In this document: in pieces, positions 34,206 through 45,275 of the stretch
How positions within the stretch are numbered: position 1 is the stretch's first letter
Layout of the letters: each line of letters starts with the position of its first letter
Source: Periconia sp. R9002
Taxonomy: Eukaryota; Ascomycota; Dothideomycetes; Pleosporales; Periconiaceae
Assembly: GCA_023627715.1 (NCBI GenBank)
Contig: JAMAHW010000088.1
Coordinates: 1 to 64,000, forward strand
Direction of reading: 5' to 3'
DNA: 64,000 bases
The notes under the pieces: generated by a model
Databases searched by the model: none
Seen by the model: only the letters and a program-made list of their open reading frames with translations
Told to the model about the DNA's origin: nothing
Position numbers and translations under genes: made by a program

Positions 34206-37200
34206 ATGGCATCTTTCAGCGAAGACATCTCGTCCGCCATGGACGTGCCGCTCTATGAGGTGGCCCCCATTTCCAGTAGTAGATCAACAGCGCCATTTAC
34301 ACCCCCTGAGTCTTCACGACAGCCATCGCAAAGTGTTCCTACCAGACCCCTCTTTCTTACTGTTGTTGCGCTATTATGGCATTTACACGTTCATAAGATT
34401 GAGGACGCGCTGTTGACCACGTCCGTCACGAATGAATTCGCCGGGCTCTCAGGTGCAGGCGGGCAATCAACTATCGACAGAGTGCATGATAGCTACAGGT
34501 ATTTTAAGTTAGAAGCTTGAAAAGGTGACCAAGTTGCTGATGCATCTGGTCCAGCTATTATGACGAGAACGGCAACCGCAAAAATATAGGCGTCGTCGCG
34601 TACAAGCGCAGTCGTCGCGGTAAAAATCCAATTGATGATGAGAAAAGCCGCGCAGAGTCAATCATCCGGGAAGTTCGTGTTTTGGCTCATAGCCCATTCA
34701 GGACACATAAAAATATCGTACGGATACTAGGATACTTCTGGGAATCGGACGAGTCAATCACGCTTTCGCCAGTGCTAATACTGGAGTTTGCGGATCGTGG
34801 ATCTCTCGACAGTCTCCTCAGCGATGCCAGAATGCCGCAATATCCCTTCCAGTCACGACAACTCATATGCCTTGATATTCTCCACGGACTAGACGCTTTA
34901 CATCAATGCCAGATTATCTGGGGAGACTGTAAACCTGCCAATGTTTTACTGTTCTCAAACGGCGCTTCGCCCTACGAGCTGACGGCCAAAATCACCGACT
35001 TTGGTTTTGCAGTTATACGGCCTCAACCACATGAGAAGGCCCCAGCAAGGGCTTCTAACTGGAGCGATCCTGTACCTGCTTCTGGGTTCGAGCAATTGTG
35101 CGCTTCGGACGTCTACTCTGCTGGCCTTGTCGTGGGCGCTGTCATGTCAAACGGCAAGCAATTTGTCAAATACAGGGACCCACAATCAACAATCGACGAT
35201 CAAAAAATGGCCCAACGCATCCGAGCTGCGAAAATCGACGGAGATTTTTGCGACAATATCAAGCGTGTGATACAGGAAGCACTACGACCAGATACTAAAA
35301 AGTCACATTCCGCCTTAGCTTCCGCGCTCGAGTTAGAGTGCGCATTTGAAACCATACATCATGCGATAATACAGCGCACATGCTTGCGCACAGTGATCGA
35401 GTGCCTTCAGTATAGGAAGCGCTTTCAGAGCCGGTAAGCAGCCTGTTACGCAGGAAGGACTACTGCTTACGCGACATGCAGTTCTTCGGAAGACTACTCT
35501 CTCCCCATGGACGTGGCCGAGCTCTCGATGAATATAGCATGCAATCACGATCCTTCCGCAACTGTTCTCAACGAAAGGGTGTTTGAATGCTTGGAAGGCT
35601 ATGTGCAAAGCTGTCTTGAGAGATCGCCACATTCGCTCGCCATTACCCAGACACGCTTTGAGCTCGGCCTCTGCCATGCCATCGGATTTGGTGTACGCCA
35701 AAATATCCCGGAAGCGTGTGAGTATCTCGTAGCAGCAGCGAGAGACGGCTTGCTTGCTGCCCAGGCCTTACTCCCAGCTTTTAAAGATCAAGCAAATCTG
35801 CTCCAAATAGATTTTCTCAAGCTCCCCGAGTGGTCTCTGAATGGTGTCAAAGCTGGTTCCTGGATCGCCGCAAAAGGCCTCGACGATTTTGAGCAGGCGA
35901 CACTCGATATTCGTCCATACCAAGCAAGAGAAAGTTCTCGCATCATCCGGACCCCATGGAAGTCACCAGAAAACCTAAGAACTATACTAGAGGAGCTTAA
36001 AGGAAGCGACGAGAGTATCAACAACATCTTGTTTACCGAACGCAGCGACACAGCTCTACACCTCGCGTCAATGGAACGAGATGGGAAGGCTCTACAGTTG
36101 CTATTGGATCATCCTGAAATCGATGTCAACGTTCAGAACACCAATGGCGAGACGCCTTTGATTTGTGCAATGCGCGCCGGTCATATCAGTATTGCTTGTC
36201 GTTTGATAAATCATGGGGCGAAAGTCACCCTCGAAGATAATCGCGGTATCACAGCTTTGCACTGGTTGATCAACTGTTCAGGGCAGCCAAGAGAGATAGA
36301 AGACCTAACGAAAAAGTTCAAGCAGCACGGTGCTGACGTGAACGCAAGGTCACGCCATCCATTCCAATTGTCGGAACTCTATGACGCAACTCTCCCACCA
36401 GGCACTCCATTGAACTGGGCAGTTCACACCGACAACCTCGATTCGTTTTGGGCTTTAGCAGTGCACCAGAAAGCAGACCTCCTATCCGAGATGAATGATC
36501 AGTTGCCCGTGTTGCACCAGCTAGCAGCGAAGCATCAACACGGCCTCTTGACACTACTAAAGAGGGAAGTGGAGTTCTCAAAGCTTGTATTAAGTCTCGA
36601 CAAACGAGGCAAATCTGCGCTCTGGTATGCTTTGCAGCCGATGAATACACTGGACCGTCTCATCAACGACACGCCTGACAAAGAGGGCGAATCGAGAACC
36701 TTGAAGCACTTAATTGATCAAGGCGCAGACCTTGAATACGTCAACAGCCTAGGCGAAACAGCACTCTACGCCGCTATAAGGTCTGGTGCTAAATCGTGCA
36801 TCAAGTTCCTGTTTGATGGTTACAAGCCACGCTGTCAGCGTATGCTGTCTCTCAGATCTGGACCTCAGCAATTTTCGCCTCTCCGTCGGGCAATATATAC
36901 CAAAGATTTGGAGATCTTCGGCCAACTTCTGGAAAACATCACTAGTGACTACAAATGGGACTACGATCTATCTCCAGATGGAATGACTTTGCTCCATGAA
37001 TGCTGCTTCGTGGATGATACTGTGGGTTTCCTCATGGCTGAGTTGTTGCTAGCCGAACGGGAAGCCGACCGTACCAATGAGCATTATGCGATAAAAAAGT
37101 CGCGAAAGAAGTACATACTTAGCGCTCGTGGTGGAGCCTGTGATCTGACGCCTCTGCAGTTGGCGGTGCTATGCAACAAGCCATCATTGACAGATACCTT

Positions 37201-38554
37201 TGTCCAGCATGGAGCTAACCCACTTGAAGGACGACAACGCCAACGCTTGCTTGGGTATCTGATTAAATACCAAACTCTCACCGAGACCCAAGTTGGATCA
37301 TTACTCGAAACCATCATAAACGACGACGTTGTGCGATCTGCTCGGAGATTACCTCATCCAGGCCGAATTATTTCTGCAGTCGAGCTACTCCTCACAAAGG
37401 ATGATAGCTGGTTCAAAAAAGGCAATCTGGGTACTACAGATAACGACCATGACCCAGATGTTATAATGTCGGATGCCATTGTCAAACTTCGTTCGTTTAT
37501 CTTGGAATCAAGAAAGGACAGACAACAAGCCGTCCAGTATGGCAGTCGATGGATCACAGCCCTTGATCTATCTCTTGACTGCATCCCAGAGAGCACGTAC
37601 TCGGAACCCGCAGAAGCCGTCTTCAGGGTGATACTGAATCATTTCAGCACCCCAACACATCTCAATTTTCCCTATGTGCAAATTCTTCACAACCGCCCCA
37701 CAAAGATCAGGAACTTGCGCCGTCGAGAGACACTGCTTCATCGTGCTATTCGCATGGGCAGACATAGCATAGTCGAAAGCCTGCTCAAGGCTGGCATAGA
37801 CTGGGAGATGGCTAACCACGAATGGTTTTCACCACTACACCTAGCCAAGAATATTGCCTATCCCAATCATCTCGAAGGACATCATGTGGAGTCATACGCT
37901 ACGTCCTTCTGGGGTCGTCTAAATCAGCCTCGATACATGGAAACTTTGGAAGTTCATACGGCAGCAACCCGCATCGTCGAGATGCTACACAAAAAAAAGC
38001 AACATTGTCGACGTACGCACTTCCTCGTTTTCAGAGCACTACGCGAGATCTGGTGGCCCTGGGACGACTATGAGATTGATAGTTTTGGAATCAAACATGT
38101 CTTGCTGTGGCTTGTCACTGCGTTCATTGTAACAGGTATCCTGGCCTTCCTCTTCGTCATGGGGGACCTCGGCAGACCGACCATCAGCCCTATTGACTTT
38201 ATACACAACTTCACTGGCACTATCGAAATGGTTGCAATGGATGCCTTCTCCGTCGTCACGCAATGCTTCGATGACTGCTATCGCAATGGCTCTGATGCGG
38301 CGACGCTCTGTGGCCTGGCATGGCTGAATCGGATGAATGCCGGTAATGCACGACTGAGTACGATATCAGACTTTATTATACAGCGGGAGTTGGACTGCTA
38401 TGATCTAGCTAAGAGCCGCAATGAGTCGTTTGATGGTTGTAAAGAGAGGATGACGCCGAAATATTTTTTGGGCGAGCTGCCCAGAGCACTACCGGGCTTC
38501 AGCTTCGATAACATGACGTCGGAACTTTGTAAGGTTGAGTTCAAGGTGCAATAG
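34206..38554 (+). CDS. Protein kinase - ankyrin repeat - transmembrane protein
   Basis: 1414 aa, three exons: 34206-34498, 34555-35433 and 35482-38554. Introns are 56 and 48 nt with consistent phases. Kinase-like domain about 95-390: GVVAYKRSRRGKN gives the ATP-site Lys115, then ESIIREVRVLAHS (helix C), VLILEFADRGSLDSLL, catalytic loop IIWGDCKPANVLLF (Asp222) and KITDFGFAV (Asp246). The catalytic residues are present, although the HRD His-Arg is Trp-Gly and no glycine-rich loop is clear. A Sel1-like helical stretch follows (ELGLCHAIGFGVRQNIPEAC). Ankyrin repeats start near 584 (TALHLASMERDGKALQLLLD) and recur to about 1190 (ETLLHRAIRMGRHSIVESLL). A strong transmembrane helix is at about 1263-1287 (HVLLWLVTAFIVTGILAFLF), and the last ~125 residues are Cys-containing. 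The frame is intact. The combination resembles fungal NLR-like or ankyrin signalling proteins. The ligand is unknown. Confidence 0.85.
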
Positions 38555-39378
38555 CACTTGTATGTTTTCATCTATTGAGGTTAGATAGGGATAAGTAATA
38601 ATGCGTACCCTGATAATGCACCCTCTAAGCAAGAACGGTAGATCAGACAATTGTTTGGATTTACAGAAATACGTGACGCATGCTCTTGACAAAACTACGG
38701 CGGAGCCGTCTTGCAGGTGACCCGAAGACTTTCGAGACGAGATCGAACCGTCGCTACCGAAGAAGTCTGAAACTTTTTTTTGGCATCTCAGAAAGTAATC
38801 ATCGAGACGACTGGTACTGTCGCTAGAAGGTTACTGTTACCGTTCCAGCACCTGATTCTTGGTTGCAGAGCGATGACTCAGCCGGTCCGCAATCACGGGG
38901 TCTCCCCCTTCCCCACCCCTAACTTCTAGATCAGCGCCACCTCCCATGTATCAGCATGACCTCCCGCTTGTAACATAATGCGTAATATTTTGGCGTTGAG
39001 GTTGAAACCATTGTGCGGATTTGTGACGCTTCAGCGATAGTTTCTTCCGCACGGTGGAAAGCGAACGTGGTTCGTGGCGCCAGATTCGACAGTAGGTTTC
39101 ACAATATTACTCAAAGCGGCGCAGTACCGGTTCTATGATCCAAGCGAGCCAAGTGGGTCGAAGAGCCGACATTGCAGACTCATAAAAAATGAAGCCTTTT
39201 TCACTCAGCGTGTGCTATTTCACATGGTGGCTACCACTGTTCCGTAGACATTTCAACCGAGCCCATCCTCGGGCGATGGTCCTACACATATTTGTCATAG
39301 ACCACTTCTCGTGCTTGTGTCAACATTATAAACAACGATCACAAGGGTTAGGACTCTCCTTGACAGATAATCACCAGT

Positions 39379-39550
39379 GGTGGTTCTATGGAGAAATATA
39401 TTTCAGATGCACAATCAACAGTGGCAGTTCTGTAGGGACAAACAACTACCTGCTTGATTGATAGCGGTGGTTCTATGGAGAAGAGCAACTAGATACATGG
39501 TTGGCAGCAGCAGTTCCTCCTCTTGAGGGCAGTATAGAGCGGTTGGATTT
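39379..39550. repeat. Diverged ~43-44 bp tandem repeat
   Basis: The 17-mer GGTGGTTCTATGGAGAA occurs exactly at 39379-39395 and 39466-39482, 87 bp apart. Half-way between, at about 39421, is the related TGGCAGTTCTGTAGGGACAA, and near 39508 the weaker AGCAGTTCCTCCTCTTGAGG. Together this suggests four diverged units of about 43-44 bp. Confidence 0.6.
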
Positions 39551-39598
39551 GAGGTCAGAGAGAACGCATTCGGAGTAAAGCGATTATGAGCGTTTGAT

Positions 39599-39710
39599 GG
39601 AAATGATCCTAGACTCTGGCGGAAGTGATTGTACGACTTTGCCGCAAGTGATTGTGGACTTGAGCGGACGTGATGGTAGACTTCGCCGTAAGTGATCGTG
39701 GCAAGTGATC
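39599..39710. repeat. 22 bp tandem repeat, about five units
   Basis: Units start near 39599, 39621, 39644, 39666 and 39688. They share a core like AAGTGATYGTRGACTT followed by GCC-like spacers. Related single units recur near 39701 and 39741. The copies differ by several substitutions each, so the array is old. Confidence 0.65.
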
Positions 39711-40320
39711 GTGAGATTTGAAGGAGGGGATTCTGGTTTTTGATGGAAATGATCCTCGACTTTGACTGAAGGATTCTGGCTGCAATAGGCGATAGGATAT
39801 TTTCGCTTTCGATGCGAGAACTGAGTACTCCAAGGGTTAGCTAAGACGAAATGAAAGAGAAAGTGAACGTACCTTGAAGTCCCTGGAAACAGATGAAGAG
39901 CATATCTTGGCCGTTGGGTTGCCAATCCAACGTTGATCGCGGTCACCACGTAGAGGTGTATGCTTGTCGACCGCGTTGAGAAATGAAAGAATAAACAAAA
40001 CGAAAGAACAAAATAAAACAAACCTTAAGGATGCCCACCCGCCGCATCCTGCGCCGCCGTCGGGCCACCACCGCCTTGGGGGACGACACTTTTAGCTAAA
40101 TTGCTCGATTATCCTGCTCCTGTCTCGTCGCACTTGATCTTCTCGCCATCCTGAATCGAGCATCTTTATCACACCACCTAGTGAACGTCATTCAAAATAG
40201 ACCAAGACGAAAACATCATCTAGATTTTAAACATATGCACTGAACAATATCCTACCTAAACCCTGTCGTTTTACTACTCGTGATGAAAGAAACGCCTTTT
40301 CTACCCTCACTTTTCCCTAC

Positions 40321-43293
40321 CTATGCGACATCAACAAACCCCCTCTTCCTCCTCCCCTCCTTCCCTTCCATCTCTACCCTCTCTACATCTTCTAACCTAA
40401 CCACGCGCCCCTCCTCAACCCTTTCCCCCAGAAACGTAACCGCTGCAACATTGAACCCAATTAAATCCCTGTTCTCGCCCAGTCTGCTCCTTAAATCCTT
40501 CCGCATGTTCTCAAGCGCAACTTTCAACTCGCGACTCGCAACAATCTGACGCTGGTGCGTTTTGAGCATGAAGAAGAGGACACGGCATGTTAATGTGACG
40601 TTCCACCCGCGCTGCAGCCATATCGATAAAAATGTGAAGAGAGCGGGGAGCGAGGAAAAGGGGAGGACGAGAAGAGCATCGTGCAGGCTTGCGGCGGGGA
40701 TTTTGGCAAGCACGGAGAGCACGTGGCGCTCGGCGGAGATGTTGTTGAGGGCGAGGAAGAGCGGATTGCGCTGGGGCGGCGCGAGGTTGGGGTTGGTAAG
40801 TTTGGAAGCTGTGTACGCGCGCATGAGGTGCAGGTCTTCGAGGCCGAGGTCAAGTGCTTCTTGAATGCGCTCGCCGGCCGTGAGGGTGGAGATGGTTTGT
40901 TTTGAGGCGGTGCCGACTTCGTCGTCGGCGGCGTCGAGGGAGTCGGTGGTTGGGTCGAGAGAGGTGGCAAGGGTGGATTCGTAGAGCTCTTCAAGGTCGC
41001 GCTCACGCTCTTCTTCGAGGAAGATGGGCTCATCGGTCTTGTTCCACACGCGCATACTCTTGTCGTGGCTGGCGGTGACGACGAAATCGCCCGTCCGCGC
41101 GACGGCCATGGCCCAGATCTCGCCATGATGGCCTTTGAGCTTCTGGATCTGCTCGAATTTATCCGCATCCCAGCTTTTCACGAGCTTGTCTTTGCTGGCG
41201 CTGAAGAGGATGTGCTTTTCGTCTTGCTCCACAGGATGTGGGATGAAGGCGACTTGCATGATGCTGTCGTCGTGCCCGAAGAGCGCCTTGTGGCAGTCAC
41301 CAAAGTCTAGCCCCCAAATGCGTATATTTTTGTCGGCGGAACAGGTTGCAATAAGTTTGCTATCGCTGGAGATGGACATGTTGAGCACGGGAAGTTTGTG
41401 GCCATAGAGGTTGAGGAAGAGCTTGAGCGAGTCTACGAAGAAGACTTTGACGGTGTTGTCGAGCGTTGCGACGGCCAGGAGGCGCGAGTCCGGGGAGAAC
41501 TCGACGCTGAGGACGTCGTCGTTGACTTTGAGGATGCGGGATTGGACGAGCTTGAGGCGAGGCACCGTGCGCTTTGTGCCGGGGATTTCTTCGTCGATGA
41601 TGTCGAAATTCCAGAATTTGACGCTTTTGTCGGCACTACCTGTGATGAGCGATTTACCATCGGGGTGTACTTGTAGTGTCCACACAGCGCCTTCGTGCGC
41701 TGAGATTTTGTCGAGGAGGGATGATGCTGCGATGTCGTACATCTCAATATCTCCTTCCTTTGTTCCCACAACGACTATCTTGTCGCCAGGAAGGAAAGCT
41801 GCGCAGAGAGCCTTTCCACACTCTAGCGTGCGGAGGCAATTTTGCGTCTTGATGTTCCAGATCTTCAGACTACCGTTTGTTGCTTTCCCACTGGATGCAG
41901 ATGCCAACATGCGATCGTCGGAGCTAAGGGCGAGGGCCCGAATGTCGTTTCTGTGACCGGCGAGCTCGACCGAAAAGGTGCGGTTGCATTCTGGCTCCTC
42001 GTCGCTCTTTGATTTTCCCTTCTGGGGAACCTCATATACATCGAGAGCATTACTGTCTGTGCCAACGAGCAATTGTAGCTTTTTAGATCCCCGAATGTGC
42101 ATCCACGATATGGATCGAACTCTACCACCACCAGGTGGTATCCGTATCGTAACGTACGGTACTATAACATCCCCTATTTCCGCGTCTGCTATGTTGACCT
42201 TGTCGTCCGCTGGTTCTGTTTCTGCGCCATTAACTTCATTTTTTGCTTTTTCCCTTCTCCTCTTGCGCTTCCTCGACAACGCTTTCTGAACCTCGCTCTC
42301 GCTTCGTATCCGCCAGAGTTCAATGTTTCGATCTGAACCGTGCACAGCAATGTAGTCTGATCTGGTGTAGAAAGAGATTCCCAGTGTCCTGTCTTTTCCT
42401 TGCCTATACAGTGTACCTCTCTCCCGCAAAAAGCGTTGGTCAACCCCCTCCCCTATAGATGAGCCTATCCGTCCCAAGCCAGGCAGATCGATGGCCCATA
42501 CTTTGAGCTCCCCGTCGTTTCCTGCAGTTATGCAACCGCTGGTGTCTGGGGACACGCCGAGGGACCAGCATTCTCCGTTAGTCTGTGCAATGTGAGTTTC
42601 GATACAATGTTGGGTGTTCACGTCCCAGATCTTGATGAGCGCATCTTTGCTGGTGGAGAGAAGAAAGGCCTGGTCTGTGTCCATTTCCGTATCCGCGCCA
42701 TTCTCTTCCTCTTCCCCAGCTGATCTTGAGGGGTGCAGGAAATGCAGGCCGGTGATTTCGCCCTTGTGTCCTCGCAGCTTGAATAGACCCACTTCCGAGA
42801 CCAGGTCCCAAATAACAATGTCCGTATCCTTTGCACCGCTCGCTAGTCGCACGCCGGACTGGTCAAAAGCTAGTTTGGTAACAGCGGATTTGTGGCCATT
42901 GAAGCTTATAACCACTGTAGATGTGCGGGCATCCCATACTCTAATGCTGCCATCGGCATAGCCCACCGCGAAAACATCCGGGTCTACGTCGCTCCGACAT
43001 ATAGTTGTGACCTGTTCCGTACAGGTAGCTTCCCGCCATCGGCCCAAAAGTTCTCCTTTTTTAATGTCCCAACAAAGCACTTCCTCGTTTGCGGCGGCGT
43101 ATGCACGCCCAGCGCCTGCAGCTCGACTCGATCCAGGCTGCGTGAGACCTTCCGAGGTCCAGACAATATTGGAAGTAGTGGTCGCAACCACTCCGAATGC
43201 ATCCGATTGCTCGTATTTGCTACAAAAATGCCATTAGCAGGAGTTTTGAGGGTAAGTATGTATGAGGCGAACGTACGTGTATGAGCGCACCAT
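40321..43293 (-). CDS. UTP12: U3 snoRNP WD40 protein UTP12/DIP2 (WDR3)
   Basis: A component of the UTP-B complex of the small-subunit processome in the nucleolus, needed for 18S rRNA maturation. The product is 971 aa. Minus-strand exon 1 is only 17 nt (43293-43277); exon 2 is 43219-40321, and the intron is 57 nt. Joining gives MVRSYTKYEQSDAFGVVATT, the conserved Utp12 start. Tandem WD40 repeats follow in two propellers, e.g. VFAVGYADGSIRVWD, LASGAKDTDIVIWDL, LITGSADKSVKFWNFD and LIATCSADKNIRIWGLDFGD. A charged Lys/Arg insert near 310-330 (SRKRKRRREKAKNE) fits nucleolar targeting. The C-terminal Utp12 domain has LPFSSLPALFTFLSIWLQRG and RVLFFMLKTHQRQIVASREL. Length matches yeast Dip2. It is divergent from ARPC2. 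Confidence 0.95.
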
Positions 43294-43693
43294 CTTGCGC
43301 CGCGCCTATGGCTTCGAATGTCTGAGGAAGCACAGAAAAAGCAAATAAAGAATCCGGTACGTTCGATTCTCTTACTCGTGTTTAGAGGTCATGAATCAAA
43401 GGCACCGGCTGAGCAATTGAGCCTCTTTTTATTTTCCCTCGGCGTGAGAAGTTGAAGAATTGAGCTCCAAACTTTTTGACCGAAAAGCCAAAAAGCTGCC
43501 CCACCAGCCACTTTTGCTCCGCCACACAGCCACAGCGGCCCACTTACACCGAGCTGGGCAGACCAACGACACACATCACTCTCCCGATCCGCCGCCGCAA
43601 GTCGAGTGTTAGCATAGGATACCGTAGTACCAGCCGCATAGGAGAGCTTTCGTCCATACCCATCCCGCTCCCGCCTGCACCCACAAGCCCACC
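43294..43693. promoter_or_regulatory. Divergent promoter UTP12 / ARPC2
   Basis: 400 bp between two start codons of housekeeping genes. The ARPC2 side is C-rich with CCAC-type pyrimidine runs just before its ATG. No specific factor sites were assigned. Confidence 0.55.
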
Positions 43694-44867
43694 ATGCTTC
43701 TCCTCGACTATCAAAATGTCTTGATTGAGTCGTTGCTCAGAGAACGCTTCGTACCAGGGTGCGCATGCCCCGCGTCCTCCGCCCACCAGCCAGGTAGCTA
43801 ACAAGCACAAGAGCATCCCCCGTCTCAATTGACCAGGTCGTTTCCGACTTCGACGGCGTAACCTTCCACATATCCACACCCGAGGCAAAGTCAAAGATTC
43901 TCGTATCGATACACGTCAAATGCTTTTCCGAGCTCGTGCAATACGGCGCCCAGGAAGTCCTGGAGCGGGAATATGGCCCATTTATCGTGGCACCTGAATC
44001 AGGATACGACTTTTCCGTGCAAATCGACCTTGAAAATCTCCCCGAAGACCAGGGTATGTTTGTTAAAAGCAACAAGAGAAACGAGGTGGGGACAGGCTGA
44101 CGGTAAATAGAAGCCAGGGATGATCTGGTGCGCCGCGTATCACTCCTCAAGCGCAATGCCATGGCCGCCCCATTTGAGCAGGCATTTGACGAGTTCCACC
44201 ACCTGCAAGAGGAAGCTTCCAAGTACACTTCGGAATCTGCGCCACAAGGTGTCAAGGAAGGCGGTGAAGTCCGCGCAATCCACTACCGTGAGGAGGAGGC
44301 CATTTACATCAAAGCCAGTCACGATCGTGTGACTGTAATTTTCTCCACGGTTTTCAGAGAAGAGACGGACAGAATCTTTGGAAAGGTATTCTTGCAGGTA
44401 CGTCTTGAACTCTGTTATTTTATTCTTTTGTCTTGTTATTTACAAACATAGGAATTTGTTGATGCTCGACGAAGAGCAATTCAGAACGCCCCTCAAGTTC
44501 TGTTCTTGAATGAGCCGCCGCTAGAGATTCAAGGAATTCCAGGCATCAATACTTCTGGCTCCGGCGAGATTGGTTATATTACATTTGTTCTGTTCCCCCG
44601 TCACCTGACAAACCAGCGACGAGCCGATGTCATTTCACATATCCAGACCTTCCGCGATTACTTTCACTACCACATCAAGGCTTCCAAGGCTTACATTCAC
44701 TCACGGATGCGGAAAAGGACGGCTGATTTCCTCCAAGGTATGTTCAAGTTCAGATTTGTTGATGCATATGTGTTGACCGAGTTGCAGTCCTACGTCGTGC
44801 CCGACCTGAAGCAGAAGAGAAGGAGCGCAAGACAGCTAGCGGAAGGACGTTCAAGGTCCAATCGTGA
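43694..44867 (+). CDS. ARPC2: Arp2/3 complex subunit 2 (p34-Arc)
   Basis: A core subunit of the Arp2/3 actin-nucleating complex, binding the mother filament at cortical patches. The product is 319 aa. Exons are 43694-43758, 43812-44053, 44111-44397, 44452-44737 and 44788-44867. It starts MLLLDYQNVLIESLLRERF and runs through VVSDFDGVTFHISTPEAKSK, LLKRNAMAAPFEQAFDEFHH, EAIYIKASHDRVTVIFSTVF, RIFGKVFLQEFVDARRRAIQ and DYFHYHIKASKAYIHSRMRK to KERKTASGRTFKVQS, all conserved. Length equals the family length. The first intron is the least certain: I use donor 43759 (GTGCGC) and acceptor 43811 because a CTAAC branch site lies 12 nt upstream and the join reads RERFVPGASPVSIDQ. A donor at 43751 with acceptor 43797 is also in phase. 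Confidence 0.94.
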
Positions 44868-45275
44868 TTTTAAGAATGCGGCATGTGTGTTGCAATGTAT
44901 ATGCAGGCAATTGGTCAGCGAGCAGGGGATCCCTATATAGGCGGCGACGCAAGAAGACTTGTGGAACATGCAAGCTAGAGTTTTGCAGAAGGAAATGTGT
45001 GGAGAGAGGCCCTAGGGCTATTGAATCACTAAGCCAAAATTCCAACTCAATCGGGACACTGAAACTCAATTTTCGACATTGATATCATAAACCACATGTA
45101 TGCAGCAGCCTAAGTACAAATCTTGAGGGGATACCCATGCAGCGCACAGACCATGAGTCAACGTCGCAGTTCCCCAGAATAATTTCCACTCAACCTCCAA
45201 ACTAAACCCTCCTGTACCCCAACCCTAAATTGACATACCAAACTCCTCGAAACAAATCCGACGTCACCTAAAATT
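44868..45275. other. Intergenic region ARPC2 / dynamitin
   Basis: 408 bp holding the ARPC2 3' end and the dynamitin promoter. Nothing else is seen. Confidence 0.55.

Larger units (their letters stand above)
38555..40320. other. Intergenic region with diverged tandem repeats
   Basis: 1.77 kb between the convergent kinase-ankyrin and UTP12 genes. No gene is supported. The middle holds two degenerate tandem arrays, listed separately. The left part (38.56-39.2 kb) shows nothing recognisable. Confidence 0.6.

Noticed and set aside
39189..39461. 90-codon plus frame downstream of the kinase-ankyrin gene
   Set aside because: It starts at an ATG but runs into the diverged 43 bp tandem repeat and shows no domain. 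It is more likely chance.
43751..43797. Alternative first intron of ARPC2 (GTACCA donor, GGTAG acceptor)
   Set aside because: It keeps phase but lacks a branch site, uses a weaker donor and inserts LTSTR before ASPVSID. The 43759-43811 intron has a CTAAC branch site and gives a better join. It is not fully excluded.
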